Shown here: positions 10,371 through 19,691 of the stretch, piece after piece
Numbering within the stretch: position 1 is the stretch's first letter
Layout: the number at the start of each line of letters is the position of its first letter
Origin: Alectoria sarmentosa
Taxonomy: Eukaryota > Ascomycota > Lecanoromycetes > Lecanorales > Parmeliaceae
NCBI GenBank assembly: GCA_009733775.1
Contig: WOGZ01000342.1
Span: 1 to 33,607, forward strand
DNA length: 33,607 nt
Direction of reading: 5' to 3'
Notes under the pieces: generated by a model
What the model was told of the DNA's origin: nothing
Seen by the model: only the letters and a program-made list of their open reading frames with translations
Database searches by the model: none
Translations under genes and position numbers: made by a program

Positions 10371-12227
10371 GTGGTGATGGCACTTGAAGGCATTGTTAAG
10401 AGGAGCAGCATTCCCGGAGTACATTGAGATGAGAAACGAATGGCGGGTGGGGTTAAGATGGTGTACGATACAGCAGACGACCTGAGAGACTTCGGCAGAC
10501 AGCCGCATTGCCTGCGAGGGGTTTAATTGAGCATTCATACATATCGAATGGCTTTTTGACATGCGTAGCGTGACCAGAACTCTGCATGCGTTGATTTTGA
10601 CTCTGCTCCTCGCTAAATTCTGCTCGCCTTGGAGGTTTCATTCGTCATTTGTGGATGTGAGCTTGAGGTTTGACCTCACGTTTTTCCTTTCTCTTCCTCC
10701 TTCGAGCAACTCCAACCTCTAACTTTACATCAACCAAGGTACTCGCGGCGCCGAAAGAAGACCCAAGGATGGCATAGTGATCTGATGTCTACAAATCCCA
10801 GCATACCCAGGATCAACCAGGGCTGCCGCGACGCGTCTTGAGCTTCAGCCAAGGGCAAACGATCATTCATTTGCACCACAGCCAAGGTCGGGGCCCCCAT
10901 CTCGAGGACAGGTACGTGCTGTAGGTCATTTTGTGAACTACCAAAGAGATTTTCTAACCCGTGCTGCAGCTCCATGATCTGATTACGCACATTGCAACCA
11001 TTTCTGCTCCAATCGGAAATAAAGTAAGCCAGCAATGCTCTTATCCTGCAATGCTTCGATTCCGCTCTAACAAGTACCTCCGCCTGAAAGCAGTTGTCTT
11101 ATTGTAGCTTTGCGAGAATTAATTATGAACGAGCCGAACGCAAAATCGGCAATCGACTTCCAGCTACCGAATCTCCTCATGCTTGAGGCTTCCGGCGCCG
11201 TCATGGAAACAATTAGAGGCAGTTGCCCTGAGAAACTTGAAATTGACCCAAACTCAGCTGCAGCCAAATATGAATGGGGTTTCCGTGTGGCTTCCGATAT
11301 TGCGAAGACCGTGGGGCAAGCGACCTCGATATCATCAAGACTTATCAAAATGAACCCCATCGGTAACCCACCGTTCGCAAGACTGGCCGCACAAAATCGT
11401 CCAAGGGTCAACTCACTTTAGCAGGTTGGGGCCAGTGACGTTTGGCCAAGGAGATAAGCCGATAGTTTCAGAGGTAGAGAGTCGCAAGTGTGCGAGGTCT
11501 CCATCGCCCAACGGAGTAGGAGGCTTTCGTGTCAGGATGGTACCAATGGTTTCCAAAATGGCTGACAGAACACGAATGATTGCTGCAGCTGGGAAAAGGG
11601 TATCTTACTAGTTCCAGATGTTACGCGAGATGTGTCAGAGCACCAGCGTACGGAATTATTTTCGCTTCATACCCTTAATTTCGAGTCGCAAACTCATGTA
11701 TGTATGTATGCAACACGACGGGGAAGGGTCGGTAACGTTTCGCTTCGTTGTGCTCTGCATACCCCAGCATCTCCTCAATCCCATGGGTTCGGAGAGTCCC
11801 ATCTTGTGCCGATACTAAGGAATCATACCGGTTTAATGAGATGACATGCCATTGCCGTGCCCACGAGCCATTCCCGTGCCCACAAAAATGGTAAACAAAG
11901 ACACCGGTGGTGCCGGCAACCGAACACTTGAGAAACTTGCTGAAGAGCTGCTAGTATCCATCGCGCACAAACCGCGTTCAAAGATCCTCAAGGATGCCTC
12001 TCAAACGAACGATGGCTAAAGTTGTCCTGGCTTTCTACATTGGCTGCGCACTCCCCTCCCTTTGGAGAACACGGTACAGTACAGCGTTTGTGTTGCGATG
12101 CCGTGGGCTCATGACCATGCCATGCTCCGAGTCAGGGCTTTCATCCTGTACAAAGCCAGGACTGAAAACTGGCTATGAGTCTTGAAATGCGTGCATTTCT
12201 CTTTCTCCGGTACTAATCTCCCATTCC
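10371..12227. other. Mostly unassigned region with one unrecognised open frame
   Basis: No gene here can be assigned with confidence. Overlapping open frames occur at 11110-11421 (+) and 11067-11411 (-), with another at 10730-11035 (-). Intron-like GT-AG segments are visible on the plus strand, for example about 10915-10969 with a TCTAAC site. I could not join the frames into one consistent coding sequence. 11422-12227 holds nothing recognisable. Confidence 0.5.
11110..11421 (+). CDS. Unrecognised open frame (possible exon or gene remnant)
   Basis: About 100 residues, rich in helix-forming composition, reading for instance FQLPNLLMLEASGAVMETI and NPPFARLAAQNR. It is preceded by an intron-acceptor-like TTATTGTAG directly before the open frame. 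Amino-acid composition is balanced rather than low-complexity, which is why it is listed. The nearest upstream open segment (LHDLITHIATISAP) ends at a plausible donor GTAAGC, but the join is out of frame. It may be the last exon of an undetected gene, a pseudogene fragment or chance. The antisense frame over the same bases is also open, so strand is uncertain. Confidence 0.2.
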   Translation: MRELIMNEPNAKSAIDFQLPNLLMLEASGAVMETIRGSCPEKLEIDPNSAAAKYEWGFRVASDIAKTVGQATSISSRLIKMNPIGNPPFARLAAQNRPRVNSL

Positions 12228-12935
12228 TCACGACGTCATCAACCCTTCGCTCGTCAGGTCCGGATCCACAACCGCAACGCCATCCTCCTCCTCCCCACTC
12301 CCCGCCAACTCGACTTCCCCAGCCTCTCCCTCCCCCGCCCCATCCGGCGCCAAATCCGGCCCATTAACCACCACAAACATCGTCTTCCCATTCCCCACCA
12401 ACGCCAACCCGCCCAGCCCCTTCTTACTCTTGGGCGGACACTCGTCCATGATCCGGAGCGCCTTGACCACCACGTCGGCCAGCCTGAAGGTGTCGACCGC
12501 CAATTGCCCGCCGCTCGTGAGCAGGACCTGGCAGCGGCCGTGCTGCCAGGCGAAGGGGATCTGGAAGGCGTGAGGGACGGAGCGGTCGTGGGAGAATTGC
12601 TGCAGGGTCATGACGCCCGTGGGGTCGTGGTAGAGGAAGTCGATGGCGATGGGGCAGTCGGGCAGCTCGACGGTGTGGGCCTTTGGGGTCGTCAGGTTGA
12701 AGCATTCGAGGTCGCGGCCGGCGGTCAGGGAGAGGGGGGGTGAGGTGAGGGTGGTGAGGGTGGTGGTGGAGTTTGGTATTGTTGAGAAGAAGGGAGGTGG
12801 GGGTATGAGGAAGGCGGGGTGGGGGGAACACGGTGGGAGTAGGGTGAGGAGGAGGATGAGGAGGAGGAGGAGGAGAAAGGGGAGGCGTGAACGGGAGAGA
12901 AGAAGAACAAAAGGAGGAGGACGGGTAGAAGTCAT
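12228..12935 (-). CDS. Putative secreted or ER-lumenal protein of unknown function
   Basis: A single-exon frame of 235 aa. I start it at the ATG ending at 12935 because it places a strongly hydrophobic Leu-rich segment (about residues 9-33) at the N-terminus as signal peptide or signal anchor; the frame itself stays open further upstream. A Pro/Ser/Thr linker follows (about 34-70), then a compact domain with four cysteines (78, 94, 135, 166) containing CPIAIDFLYHDPTG, FQIPFAWQHGRCQVLL and GLGGLALVGNGKTMFVVVNGP. The last ~40 residues are acidic. The arrangement of spaced Cys with a final G-x-x-F-V-V-V-N-G strand resembles a widespread family of fungal secreted proteins without known function. 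I give no biochemical role. Confidence 0.65.
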   Translation of the reverse strand: MTSTRPPPFVLLLSRSRLPFLLLLLLILLLTLLPPCSPHPAFLIPPPPFFSTIPNSTTTLTTLTSPPLSLTAGRDLECFNLTTPKAHTVELPDCPIAIDFLYHDPTGVMTLQQFSHDRSVPHAFQIPFAWQHGRCQVLLTSGGQLAVDTFRLADVVVKALRIMDECPPKSKKGLGGLALVGNGKTMFVVVNGPDLAPDGAGEGEAGEVELAGSGEEEDGVAVVDPDLTSEGLMTS

Positions 12936-13260
12936 GACGCGACAGCTGGCTAATCCTTTCCTGCAAAAAAGAGATTTGCAACGCAGATGCCAGAAAGAAA
13001 GAATGGAAAAGGGAAAGCAAAGGTATCCAGATCTGCCAAAAACGCAGAACACAGGAATACCACAGCCACACGATTCCGATCCGCGAGAGATTGGCACTAA
13101 GCGGATCCATCCATCCATCACATCATCCTACCTACTTACTTTACATACTTTACGTCCATGAGTAAAAATCCCGCGCTCTACGCGCTTCTACAGACACCCA
13201 CCCAACCAAACATCGGATATCGGGTCGGCGCGAGAAAACAATCACAATCTTAAGTGCCCT

Positions 13261-13300
13261 TTATTATTATTGTTATTATTGTTATTATAATAATTATTAC
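13261..13300. repeat. TTA/TTG trinucleotide microsatellite
   Basis: A run of TTATTATTATTG-type triplets with a TTATAATAATTATTA palindromic end. It marks the left end of the simple-sequence block that extends to about 14.16 kb. Confidence 0.85.
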
Positions 13301-13436
13301 GACCAAGTCAACTAAAGTAGTGGAACGGCCACTTTAGTGTTCTGATTTCGAAATAATATGTAGAAGCGCGATGGGGAGGATTTGTTGCATGAAGGCGCAG
13401 AGCAGAGTAGAGTAGAGGCGGCGGATTGGGTCTGTG

Positions 13437-13600
13437 CTAGCTGGCTGGCTGGCTGGGTTGGTAGGGTAAGTTGGTTGGGTAGGGTGGTTTGGTTTGGTTT
13501 GGTAGGGTGGTAGGGTAGGGTAGGGTAGGGTGGTTTGGTTTGGTTTGGTAGGGTGGTAGGGTAGGGTGGTTTGGTGGTTTGGTGGTTGTTAGTGGTTGGT
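13437..13600. repeat. G/T minisatellite: CTGG units, then a 46-bp unit of GGTTT and TAGGG
   Basis: CTGG repeats (13441-13456) are followed by a 46-bp unit, GGTTTGGTTTGGTTT then TAGGG pentamers, starting at 13486. A second copy starts at 13532 and is the same for about its first 36 bp. The plus strand contains almost no C. TAGGG is a pentamer and not the TTAGGG telomere hexamer. Confidence 0.85.
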
Positions 13601-13645
13601 AGTGGGTACAAGTACCTAGAGCAGAGGTAGGGATTACTGATTTAG

Positions 13646-14160
13646 TGCTTGAGAGGAGATGGTGCTTGAGAGGAGATGGTGCTGGAGAAGATGGCTTTGA
13701 CGAGGAGAGAAGATGGAGAGAAGATGGAGAGAAGATGGAGAGAAGATGGCTTTGGCGAGGAGAGAAGATGGAGAGGAGAGGAGAGGAGATGGTATGGTAT
13801 AGTATGGTATAGCGGGGAAGTTAGCTAGCTGTACGAGTGATTTGTGGTCGTGGTCCGTGGTTGTGGTTGTGGAAGGCGAGGTGGGTGGGAAGGAAGGAAG
13901 CAAGGAAGGGAGCGAGTCAGGAGGGATGGGAGGAAGGAAGGGATGGGAGGGAGGAAGGGAGAGAAGGTGGAAAAGGAAGGAAGGGAGGGAAGCGAGTCAG
14001 GCAGGAAGGCGGAAAATGAAGCGAGTCAGGAGAGAAGGCGGAAAAGGAAGGAAGGTGGAAAAGGAAGGAAGGAAGGCGGACAAGGAAGCGAGGTGGGTGG
14101 TAAGGAAAAGAAGGGAGTCAGGAAGGAAGGCGGAAAAGGAAGGAAAGGAAGGAAAAAAGT
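13646..14160. repeat. Homopurine-biased minisatellite block (GA/GGAA)
   Basis: Two exact 17-bp copies starting TGCTTGAGAGG lie at 13646-13662 and 13663-13679. Four 11-bp units AGAGAAGATGG lie at 13706-13749, and a longer unit around ATGGCTTTG-CGAGGAGAGAAG recurs 55 bp apart. After a mixed section at about 13790-13890, GGAAGGAAGG tracts interrupted by GCGAGTCAGG and AGGCGGAAAAGG modules run to 14160. The plus strand is overwhelmingly purine, so the long open frames here on both strands are low-complexity artefacts. Confidence 0.85.
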
Positions 14161-14665
14161 GTGTATGCATGTACGTATATATACCCCACGTGAACAAGCC
14201 AAGCAAGTCAGTCAGTCAATTGTCCCTGCTTTCAAAAAAAAAGAGGTTGGATGGATGAATGGACTAAATAATATTCATAGGCGATTAGTTAGTTAATTAA
14301 GTTGCCTTGTTTCACGGGTTCATTCATTCATTGGAGTAGAGTGAGTGGTCAAGGAGGAAGGAAGGAGGAGGAAGCTTTTTATCGGTAGAAAAGAGTGAAC
14401 AACGAACTTGGAGAGAGAGAATGGAACGGGGGGGGTGTTTGTTTTGATATTTGGAAAAATTGTTTATTTAATTTCTGGGTGGTTGGGAAAGTACATTATG
14501 GATATCAATGGAGGAATACAGGAACAGGACATGAAGCGAAAAGGGCAGCCAGCCACACGGGAATCCTGAAAGAATTTTTCCACGCCGCCTAGATTTCCGC
14601 ACCAGAGCCGGATATCATGTGGCGATTAGACGCGCAGTTCAAAGGCAGTCAGACAGCGATCCTTC

Positions 14666-15590
14666 CTACTCGTTTGCTGGGGGCGCACCACCCAGAGGGG
14701 CGTTACCTCCAGCGGCCCTACGCTCGGCCTCCTGTCTCTGGACTGCTGGGTTGGGTCCGTTTCGTCTTGCACTGTGCGATATCAGCTCCCCTGGGCCCTT
14801 TTCATTCGAACAACGCAGGGAGAAAAGTCGAGACTCACATGATAGTCCTGCTCACCATGCTGATGACAATCATAAAGGCCCAGCTCGGAACCATGCCGAT
14901 ACCAAAAAGGGCGTATCCCACCGCCTTGTTCACGCCCAGTTTCGCCAGCTGCCCGTCAAAGGGATCGAACCAGCCCTCGTACAGGATGCCCTCTTCGTAC
15001 TTCTTCCCACTGTGTATGGCGACCATGTCCCCGACGGTCGAATGGGTCACGTTGAAGTAATTGATGTGGATCGTGCTGGCGGGGGTCGACTGGTCCGCTT
15101 GCGCGACGGGACGCTGGATGTGCCAGAGGGTGGGCGGCTTGGCCATCCAAGTGGAGCAGAGGACGCCCTGCTTATCGCAATTGACGTAGGCCAGGTTCGG
15201 CGCCGTCGGGTCCGCAGCCAGCACGCTGGCCGTCTCGTTCCATTCCCGCTCGAGTCGGTCGCAGACGCCGCCGCAGGTCTTGTTGCCGCCGGAGATGAAG
15301 ACCATCCATTCCTGTGGCGATTTCGCGGAGTTTGGATCGGGGGTAAGCTCGGACTCGTAGTTATCCATTGTCAGGGAGGTGACCTTTAAGGCTGCGATCT
15401 TCGCTGCCGAAGCTGCGACAGGAGATTTGACGGCGGTGGGGACGGCGGGCATGGTGGTGGGGACGTTGGTGGCGATGTAGTCGCGTATAGAGTATAACCA
15501 GTCGCCTGCTTGCTCTATCAGTGGTTTTTGGATGTTCTGGGCGGCTGCGAGAGCTGGCAGGGCGAGGGCGAGGGAGTGGGTGAGATACAT
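14666..15590 (-). CDS. Thioredoxin-like secretory-pathway membrane protein
   Basis: Two exons (14839-15590 and 14666-14771) are joined across intron 14772-14838 (GTGAGT to CACAG), giving 285 aa. The start at 15590 gives a signal peptide (MYLTHSLALALPALAAA). A thioredoxin-like domain follows: EWMVFIS, then TCGGVCDRLEREWNETA, then NLAYVNCDKQGVLC, then KPPTLWHIQRP. This order matches the PDI pattern of strand, C-x-x-C-helix, D/NCD strand and cis-Pro, but the active-site motif is CGGVC (Cys106, Cys110), three residues between the cysteines. Cys138 and Cys145 form a second pair. Possible N-glycosylation sites are NETA and NVTH. A membrane segment spans about 223-247, followed by a short basic, Ala/Pro-rich tail. 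Likely an ER membrane protein with its thioredoxin-like domain in the lumen. Enzyme activity is not shown. Confidence 0.75.
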
Positions 15591-16045
15591 CCTTGCGGTC
15601 TGATATATTCGACACAATCTGTGCGAGACGCGGTTACGGGAAGACAAGAAGATGTAGGCAGAGGTGAGGAGAGAGGATGACTAGATGAAGAGACGTTGCA
15701 GGGAGATAGAGGCTACGCTAAGCGATCGAGTCGCGACTCGCAAGATTTTTGATGGACAGGGGCATGTATGCGCTGATATCAGCCCTATCGCTAATACTTG
15801 CCATGAAACTTCGCGGTACCTCGGAGTTCTTTTCACCTTGGCTTGGCACGCATGAAGCTCAACGGTTACCTCCAGCCTCCTCCTTGAGAGAGCTCTGTGC
15901 TCTCGAAAGGAGTCTTTTATCTTTCACATCAATCCCCAAAATTACAATCAGAATCAAATCACCAAGCTTCTCCAAGTCAATCGAGCTCATAGCAATACTT
16001 TCCCACAAGATCAGCTGCGGCCTGTTCGTGTGCTCGTACACCGTC
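15591..16045. promoter_or_regulatory. Divergent intergenic promoter region
   Basis: These 455 bp lie between the starts of two genes transcribed away from each other, the thioredoxin-like protein and the single-pass membrane protein. A TGCGAGTCGCGACTCGA-type palindromic stretch lies near 15726-15742. No defined motif was identified. Confidence 0.45.
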
Positions 16046-17291
16046 ATGGGAGGGAGGAAGAGTCCCATTGGACGGGCCCATTGGGTCTCAATGTTCCTCT
16101 GTGTATATATGGCTCTGCAGTTTGGAGGATTTACGTCTGCAGCTTTGCTCGATCGGCGGCAGGCTGGTATGTACCAGTTGACCGGAGTGTCGTTGCTTCA
16201 ATCACATACTCGGGACTAACAAACCGCTTTGCAGACGACTTCTCAGCAGAGAATCCGGGCGACTCTGACGCTTCTGGCCTACTGACAGTTGTTGCGGCTA
16301 CAGCATCTGCGTCTGCGCCGACAGCTGCGACTGAGACAATCGCAAATGCGACTGCAGGTTCCAATGGAACCGCAAAGGCTTCCTCCATCTCCTCTGCTGA
16401 TGCCGTAGCCACCACCGCATCCAGTCCTCTCAACAGCACGAATGATCCGAACATGTGCCATAAGACATACACAACGGATCCCCAAGGTTCCACATACGTC
16501 GCCAATCCGTTTTGCAAGCCGTCCGATGGACAAGAAGTATACCCAAACATCCGGTATCAAGGTAAGTCACAAGCCGAATGTCCTTGTTGAATGCAAATAT
16601 CAACCTTTCTCAAGTGACCTGGGATCCCTCCCTCTTCGAAGACGGCGCAAACAACACAGTCCAAGTCTACAACGTTGACGCCACGGGCCTCGACTCTCCA
16701 GCCACTGCAGACATACTCGCATCCCTCAACGCCACCAATTTTGAAGGGTCCGTCTTCCTCAACATGAGCTCCGTCTGGCTCAACGGCCAATCGACCGCCA
16801 ACATCACCCTCAACCTCATAGTCGACCAGGAAGGCAGCGAACCCGAAGTCTTCGCCGGCCCCACCTTCACCCTGCTTTCGACCTCTGGTTCCGACTCGAC
16901 GCACTCCTCGCCGTCGTCCGCCCCTTCGAGCAGTAAAAAGCTCGGCGAAAAAGTCGGCCTGCCCATCGGTCTTGTCTTCCTCATCATTGCTGCCATCGCG
17001 GCGGCGCTATTCATCTGCTTTCGGAAGCGGAGAGGCAAGGGTTACGGGACGGGGAAATCGCTTCGGCAAAGAGTCGGTGGCAGTGGTGCAGGCAGGGGAC
17101 ATCGAAGGGATGCGAGCTTCCATGACGAACCGACTACAGGGGTGGAACTGAAGGACAGGAATAAGGGGCTTACCGGGGAATCGCCAGGGGACAATTGGGA
17201 CTGGGGAAGTCCTGTCGGCAGTCCGACGAGTGCTGGTGGTGCGGGCAACGCGTTTAGGGATGAGATTCAGAGGCAGAGGAGTGGGCGGTGA
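16046..17291 (+). CDS. Single-pass type I membrane protein with Ser/Thr-rich ectodomain, possible cell-surface sensor
   Basis: Exons 16046-16166, 16235-16561 and 16615-17291 (introns 68 and 53 bp, the first with GACTAAC) give 374 aa. An N-terminal signal sequence (about residues 10-35) is followed by an Ala/Ser/Thr-rich, probably O-glycosylated region. A conserved-looking module CHKTYTTDPQGSTYVANPFC comes next, then YQVTWDPSLF (about 148-157) and several N-glycosylation sequons (NNT, NAT, NMS, NIT). A second Ser-rich stalk leads to one membrane segment at about 263-284 with a basic stop-transfer (RKRRGK). The cytosolic tail is about 90 residues, Gly/Arg-rich. The layout resembles Mid2/WSC-like wall sensors, though no WSC Cys pattern is present. 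Function is inferred from architecture only. It converges on the SRP40-type gene, 330 bp away; nothing is seen in that gap. Confidence 0.8.
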
Positions 17292-17621
17292 ATCGGAACA
17301 AGATGGCTTTCACGTTTCCTGGATGAGTGGTTCACAACCCGACAAATGTAACGACTTTTTCATGTTTTCATTCGTGCTATGTAATTGTCTATGCGCTTAA
17401 TGAGGATGTCGACATGAATTCTACCTCGCCTCGAGTGCGCCATCTAGAGATGCATGCGTGCGATGTTAACCATGTATAGTACCTACTGAAGAATCATGCG
17501 TCGCTTTTGAGTGCACCCGTTCTGGGAATCTCGATAAGCGCAAACGCTTTGTGCACACCCTTTTCCAGTCGTTGAAATATCATTGTGTTGCCTATTTCCT
17601 GGGGTTGAGACCCTTCGGATC

Positions 17622-19406
17622 TCAGTCCTCAAATTTGACCCCCTTTCCCCCACTGACATCAATCGCTCCACCCCTATAACTCCCTCTCTTCTTCTTGTTC
17701 TTCTCCTTCGTGAAGCCCTTTCCCTTCGTCACGCTAAGATCCTGGTGCGCCCTATCAGCATAGTCGTAAGAGCGGTACGCATTCGAAGCCATCTTTGGGT
17801 CCACCAGTGTGTCTTGAGGGACGCGCTGGAAAGGCGTATTCCGCTTCTTTGTTAATGTGGAAACTTTAGGGGTGGGAGAGGAGGAGCGCTTGCGCTTTGT
17901 GGCGGGAACTGTGGTTGTGACAGTGGTGGTATCCTGTTGGCCGGCTGAGGTCGAGGAGTCGGAAGAAGAGGTAGAGGAAAGGCTAGTATTGATTGCGGAA
18001 GGCTTTTGCACGGAGCTCGCTTGGAGAGTCACGCTTGAGTCGCTGGAGACCTGGGTAGGCTTGTTTACGACCTTCGTTGTTTTGGTGACTGTTGGTTTCG
18101 GCGGCTTGGAAAAATCAAGCTCTGACTCGCTCTCTGATGTGCTTGAGTCGGAAGAGGAAGACGATGATGAGGAGGCTTCTGCTTTCGGGGTCACTGTTGG
18201 TTTGGGAGCTTCATCATCGCGTTCACCATCTGATGATGAGCTATCTGAGGACGATTCTGACTCGGCTTTCACCGCGGCTGTTGTTTTAGCTGTGGCTGGT
18301 TCGGGAGGCTCGGCGGCAGACTCGCTGCTTGATGAAGAGCTATCTGAAGAAGAGGATGAAGAGTTAGATGGCTTAGAGACTGGGACGCTGATTCGAGGCT
18401 GCGAGGTCACATCGGAACGAGGGCTGGAAGCCTCGTTCTTCACTGATACTGCTTTGACACCTGCAGACGACGAAATGTCGGATTCTTCATTTGACTCGGA
18501 GCTCGAAGAGTGGCTTCCTTTTCGCTTGAGGCTGTTTACCAATCCATTGACTGTCGGGTTCTTTGAAGCTGCAGGTGTATGTCGCAGTGCGCCAGCATTG
18601 TCTTTCTCATCGTCGGCATCGCTGTCCGAGCTTGAGCTTGATGTAGAAGGCGATGATGACTTAATCTTCGATATCTTCCTGGGCTTGTTGTTAGATTTCT
18701 GTGCTGGAGCCGCATCCTTCATCTCGACATCCGAATCACTCTCCTCTTCACTGCTCTCACTACCACTACTACTGGTAATGTCCTTTGCAATGACCTTGGC
18801 CGCTGCAGCTTCACTGGCCTTGGCTTCCGCTTTCGCTTCCTTCTTTATTTTCTTCGCCTTTTTCGACTTCTTGACCGCCTTGAGGTTGTCGCTATCGTCA
18901 CTATCGCTGCTACTGGTCTCTTCCACTTGTGCTTTTTCTTGGTAAATCTTGTACCATTCTTTGAAGATTTTGACCAAGTCTGGAAAGCCTTTTGGCAGCT
19001 TTTCTCCTATCACAGTCTTCCAATCATCTAGCTTCTTCCTTGACTGTAATTGAGTGGTGTAAATGCGAGAAGTGTTGTTGAAACCGTAAGAAGTTAGAAA
19101 TGCCCCCACAAGGGTGAGTAGTAGATCTGGAGGTGGAGTCTTCATTGGTGCGGTGACTGATTTGTGTTGCAAAAAATTGATGGCCTGGTCTCTTTCCTTC
19201 CCATCCTTGAGCCTATGGGCCTCTGACTTTGGCTTCGGATTCAAGACTGGATTCTCTTCATCTGGAGGGAACATCCATTCTGGCTGTGGTTTGTCTGGTG
19301 CATTCTTCTTCTTCTTTTTTCGAGGAGGCTCTGAGCCTGGAGGGGGTAGTTCGAATTCTGGCTTGATCTCGACAGGCGGCTTCTTTGTCCTTGATTTGGG
19401 TGCCAT
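17622..19406 (-). CDS. SRP40/Nopp140-type nucleolar phosphoprotein with LisH motif
   Basis: Nopp140/Srp40 proteins are nucleolar chaperones of snoRNPs in ribosome biogenesis and are heavily CK2-phosphorylated. This intronless frame is 594 aa from the ATG at 19406; the frame is open further upstream but the residues before MAPKSRTKKPP look non-coding. A Lys-rich N-terminus is followed by a LisH-like segment at about 93-122 (LLLTLVGAFLTSYGFN). About 370 residues of alternating Ser/Asp/Glu blocks and Lys/Ala/Pro spacers come next. The conserved SRP40 C-terminal domain reads NTPFQRVPQDTLVDPKMASN, then YDYADRAHQDLSVTKGKGFT and KEKNKKKRGSYRGG. That domain makes the assignment firm. The gene is divergent from the exocyst gene. 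Confidence 0.92.
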   Translation of the reverse strand: MAPKSRTKKPPVEIKPEFELPPPGSEPPRKKKKKNAPDKPQPEWMFPPDEENPVLNPKPKSEAHRLKDGKERDQAINFLQHKSVTAPMKTPPPDLLLTLVGAFLTSYGFNNTSRIYTTQLQSRKKLDDWKTVIGEKLPKGFPDLVKIFKEWYKIYQEKAQVEETSSSDSDDSDNLKAVKKSKKAKKIKKEAKAEAKASEAAAAKVIAKDITSSSGSESSEEESDSDVEMKDAAPAQKSNNKPRKISKIKSSSPSTSSSSSDSDADDEKDNAGALRHTPAASKNPTVNGLVNSLKRKGSHSSSSESNEESDISSSAGVKAVSVKNEASSPRSDVTSQPRISVPVSKPSNSSSSSSDSSSSSSESAAEPPEPATAKTTAAVKAESESSSDSSSSDGERDDEAPKPTVTPKAEASSSSSSSSDSSTSESESELDFSKPPKPTVTKTTKVVNKPTQVSSDSSVTLQASSVQKPSAINTSLSSTSSSDSSTSAGQQDTTTVTTTVPATKRKRSSSPTPKVSTLTKKRNTPFQRVPQDTLVDPKMASNAYRSYDYADRAHQDLSVTKGKGFTKEKNKKKRGSYRGGAIDVSGGKGVKFED

Positions 19407-19691
19407 CTCGAATGTTGATCGAGTCGTGCTTCGTGAGGATTGGTGATTGCGGAGGGTTAAAAATAATTGGCAGGCCCGCTCGTGCGCGGGAGGTCCCGCT
19501 AGCGTGAGCGGTAGATTATGTCGCTCCTGGCCCGAGGGCCCTGGAATGGAAGGAACGCCTTCCCCAAGATCGAGTACTTGACTTGACCTCACCTTCATCA
19601 CAAACCTTGCCCTTCGAAGAATCTGCCTATGTGTCATATTCCGAATTACCAGACGTCCCAATGAGCCCCGTGCGGCGAGATTTTGCCCTCT
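19407..19691. promoter_or_regulatory. Short divergent promoter between SRP40-type and Sec3 genes
   Basis: Only 285 bp separate the two start codons. A GC-rich stretch holds small inverted repeats: CCCGC at 19475-19479 with GCGGG at 19486-19490, and GGCCCGAGGGCC near 19529-19540. These could be protein sites or chance in GC-rich DNA. Confidence 0.4.

Noticed and set aside
9681..10562. 293-aa open frame on the minus strand
   Set aside because: It runs antisense through exons and introns of the Ypd1 gene, whose HPt motif is clear; the antisense product has no recognisable features.
13486..13577. Telomere-like TAGGG repeats
   Set aside because: The unit is a pentamer mixed with GGTTT, not TTAGGG, and genes lie on both sides. 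A telomere or interstitial telomere is not supported.
13842..14296. Lys/Glu/Gly-rich open frames in all plus-strand frames
   Set aside because: They are translations of the GGAA repeat block; purine-only DNA rarely encodes stops, so the openness carries no coding signal.
14619..15389. 256-aa open frame on the plus strand
   Set aside because: It is antisense to the thioredoxin-like gene, which has a signal peptide, fold motifs and a membrane segment. The plus-strand product is Arg/Gly-rich and featureless.
17857..18945. 362-aa open frame on the plus strand
   Set aside because: It is the reverse complement of the Ser/Glu-repeat region of the SRP40-type gene; repeated Ser and Asp/Glu codons read as Leu/Ser/Glu on the other strand. 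The minus strand has the conserved C-terminal domain.
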